NCBI GenBank assembly: GCA_027001895.1
Contig: JALTLP010000019.1
Coordinates: 1-23,398 of the forward strand
DNA: 23,398 nucleotides
DNA from: Chromatiales bacterium
GTDB lineage: Bacteria > Pseudomonadota > Gammaproteobacteria > UBA6429 > Thiohalophilaceae
Direction: 5' to 3'
Shown: one piece after another, positions 21,666 to 23,398 of the stretch
How the letters are laid out: each line of letters begins with the position of its first letter
Position numbering within the stretch: position 1 is the stretch's first letter
The notes under the pieces: model-generated
Told to the model about the DNA's origin: nothing
Databases searched by the model: none
What the model saw: the letters and a program-made list of their open reading frames with translations, nothing else
Made by a program: the position numbers and the translations under genes

Positions 21666-22214
21666 ATGCTAAAAAATATCACTCATTCATTTATTATATT
21701 CAGCTTACTGGTGTTTATAAATATTTCAAATGCCGCAGAACAAAACGCCGGCGCGCCATCGAATGAACTACGCTCACTTGACAGCCAGATACAGTCATTA
21801 AAAAAAGAAGTTCTCGATCTTAACCGTGACCTGTTTTTGCTTGAAGAGGAGCTGCTGTTTCCATCCAACACACAGGTTTCTGTATTTCTTTCACTCGATA
21901 CCGGCAAGTTATTTCAACTTGACTCTGTACAAATCCGGCTTGATGATAAAATAGTAGCCAACCACCTTTATACAAAACGAGAAATAGAAGCACTAAAACG
22001 TGGTGGCGTACAGCGAATTTATACCGGCAACCTGCCATCTGGCAAACATGAAATTGTTGCCTACTACACCGGTATTGGCCCAAACAATCGAACATATAAG
22101 CAGGGTTCTACAACCATTATCGATAAAAGCAGTTCAGCTCAATATATAGAACTAAAAATAAGTGACGACTCGGTAAAACAACAACCTGCTTTTGAAGTTA
22201 AGGTCTGGGAATAA
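21666..22214 (+). CDS. periplasmic coiled-coil protein of unknown function
   Basis: The 182-residue protein has a Sec signal (cleavage near SNA/A, residue 23). A short coiled coil (about 36-60, SLDSQIQSLKKEVLDLNRDLFLLEEEL) and a beta-rich domain follow, with NTQVSVFLSLDTGKLFQLDSVQIRLDD, GGVQRIYTGNLPSGKHEIVAYYTG and KQQPAFEVKVWE. I recall similar proteins beside TPR proteins in gammaproteobacteria, at times wrongly named AraC regulators; no DNA-binding motif is seen. I start it at 21666, where CAGGG lies 8 bases upstream and the signal peptide begins. A frame from 21639 overlaps the barrel gene and adds nine residues without a ribosome site. Confidence 0.75.
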   Translation: MLKNITHSFIIFSLLVFINISNAAEQNAGAPSNELRSLDSQIQSLKKEVLDLNRDLFLLEEELLFPSNTQVSVFLSLDTGKLFQLDSVQIRLDDKIVANHLYTKREIEALKRGGVQRIYTGNLPSGKHEIVAYYTGIGPNNRTYKQGSTTIIDKSSSAQYIELKISDDSVKQQPAFEVKVWE

Positions 22215-22223
22215 AAAACTTTT

Positions 22224-23398
22224 ATGCTTTTAAAAAGTAAACAAAAATCAGCCTTATTACTTGGTAGCGTTCTCTTTACGTTACTCTGTATGCCTGCGCA
22301 TGCAATAGAAAGTGATGATGAGTTTACACCTCAGAAAATCAAAGATCTTCGCTATGGCGAAGCCCTGTTTAACTTTTACCAGAGTAAATATTTTTCTTCG
22401 TTAACCAACCTGATGGTTGCCGACAAACAAAATCCGATTACCGCACAGGGACATCAGCCTGAATTACTAAAAGGTGGCCTGTTTCTCGCTTATGGTTTAC
22501 ATAATCAGGCGCATGACGTTTTTACAAAATTAATCAACACCGACCTGCCCGTTTATACCCGTGACAGAGCTTATTTTTATCTGGGTAAGTTATTTTATAA
22601 AAAATCATACTATGATCGTGCGATCACATCATTAAAGAGTATATCCAATACACTCCCGGAAAATTTTAATGATGAAAAACTCCACCTGCTTTCAAATATT
22701 TATTTACGGCGCAAGGAATATGACAAGGCACTTAAACTACTCAGTGATTTTTCTGAAGACAGTGAATGGGCCTACTATGCACGTTTTAACCTGGGTGTTA
22801 CACTGATACGCGAAAACAGGTTTGATGAAGGCATAGAACAACTCCTGTATATCAATCATTTTAATGCAAAAACTCCAGAAATGAATGCCCTCATTGACAA
22901 GGCAAATCTGGCACTTGGTTTTGCATACATTCGCCACAACTTACCAGACAAAGCACCCATTTACCTGCGTCAGGTCAGGCTTGAAGGGCCCCTATCCAAC
23001 AAGGCTCTGCTGGGTATAGGCTGGGCATACAGTGCCAGGGACAAACATAAACAGGCTTTACGCCCCTGGCTGGCACTGCAAAAACGCGACTCGGTTGACA
23101 CTGCGGTACAGGAATCCATGCTCGCAATCCCCTATACGCTTGAACAAATCAAGGCCAACAACAATGCACTGGGGCATTATCAGAATGCCGTTAAGCTGTA
23201 TGATAATGAATTAAAATCCATTCATTCCGTTATAAATGTAGTTGAAGGTGGTGAGTTTATCGCATCGCTTAAAAAAGTGCTCAGTGCAGAAAAAGAGGAC
23301 AACGATTTTCGCCTGACAACACCACCTGTATCACTGGCAACACCTTATATAGAAAACCTTATCGCAAAACATGAATTTCAACAGGCCTACCTTAACTA
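22224..23398 (+). CDS. TPR-repeat periplasmic protein, 3' end outside window
   Basis: An open frame of 391 codons runs to the window edge without a stop. The first 26 residues form a Sec signal ending PAHA/I. The rest is built of helical pairs typical of TPR: LRYGEALFNFYQSKYFSSLTNLM, RAYFYLGKLFYKKSYYDRAITSLKSI, LHLLSNIYLRRKEYDKALKLL, YYARFNLGVTLIRENRFDEGIEQL, LALGFAYIRHNLPDKAPIYLRQV and LLGIGWAYSARDKHKQALRPWLAL. TPR proteins hold complexes together. It lies 9 bp after the coiled-coil gene, which I take as its partner. The ATG has no strong ribosome site (ataaaaaactttt), so coupling to the gene before is likely. Possible further domains lie outside the window. Confidence 0.85.
   Translation, partial: MLLKSKQKSALLLGSVLFTLLCMPAHAIESDDEFTPQKIKDLRYGEALFNFYQSKYFSSLTNLMVADKQNPITAQGHQPELLKGGLFLAYGLHNQAHDVFTKLINTDLPVYTRDRAYFYLGKLFYKKSYYDRAITSLKSISNTLPENFNDEKLHLLSNIYLRRKEYDKALKLLSDFSEDSEWAYYARFNLGVTLIRENRFDEGIEQLLYINHFNAKTPEMNALIDKANLALGFAYIRHNLPDKAPIYLRQVRLEGPLSNKALLGIGWAYSARDKHKQALRPWLALQKRDSVDTAVQESMLAIPYTLEQIKANNNALGHYQNAVKLYDNELKSIHSVINVVEGGEFIASLKKVLSAEKEDNDFRLTTPPVSLATPYIENLIAKHEFQQAYLN

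Overview
The window looks like chromosome of a gammaproteobacterium rich in c-type cytochromes. The moderate-to-low GC, the Fe(2+)-trafficking protein YggX, a YheS-type ABC-F protein, an A-type iron-sulfur carrier and a perfect TGTGA-N6-TCACA box all point that way. No phage, insertion sequence, CRISPR array, tRNA or rRNA was seen. Genus cannot be assigned from the sequence alone.

Positions 1-3151 hold a peptide-modification-like island. Read leftwards it has a strong promoter (927-955), a PqqD-like chaperone, a 54-residue peptide with a twin-arginine leader and only about 14 residues after the likely cleavage site, an intrinsic terminator, and an HprK-like kinase cut by the window edge. Read rightwards it has a nucleotidyltransferase, a methyltransferase and an 82-residue unknown. 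Positions 3154-11832 are mostly housekeeping, redox and iron genes. These are an HDOD protein and a family-4-like uracil-DNA glycosylase; a cytochrome c lipoprotein overlapping a double-CDGSH protein; and an operon of A-type Fe-S carrier, ATP-grasp enzyme and AmmeMemoRadiSam radical SAM enzyme. That operon diverges from yggX, a Nudix hydrolase and yheS through abutting -35 boxes. An Hpt-domain protein closes the block.

Positions 12129-23398 are the most interesting part. All genes are on the plus strand, and nine of them (14914 to the end) are packed with gaps of 30 bp or less. A membrane M48-family protein whose zinc motif is destroyed (RRMGQ instead of HExxH) and the flavin transferase ApbE come first. 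They are followed by a 979-residue triheme lipoprotein resembling the hydrazine-synthase-alpha-like family, a small lipoprotein that duplicates its last heme module, two outer-membrane beta-barrels (one with an SH3 domain), a TlpA-like thioredoxin, a DUF4266 lipoprotein ending in GGGCGCN, a DUF3570 barrel, a coiled-coil periplasmic protein and a TPR protein that runs off the window. Every product of this run has a signal peptide or lipobox, so the set is an envelope system. My inference is an outer-membrane redox or metal-handling complex built from heme, flavin and thiol chemistry; its substrate is unknown.
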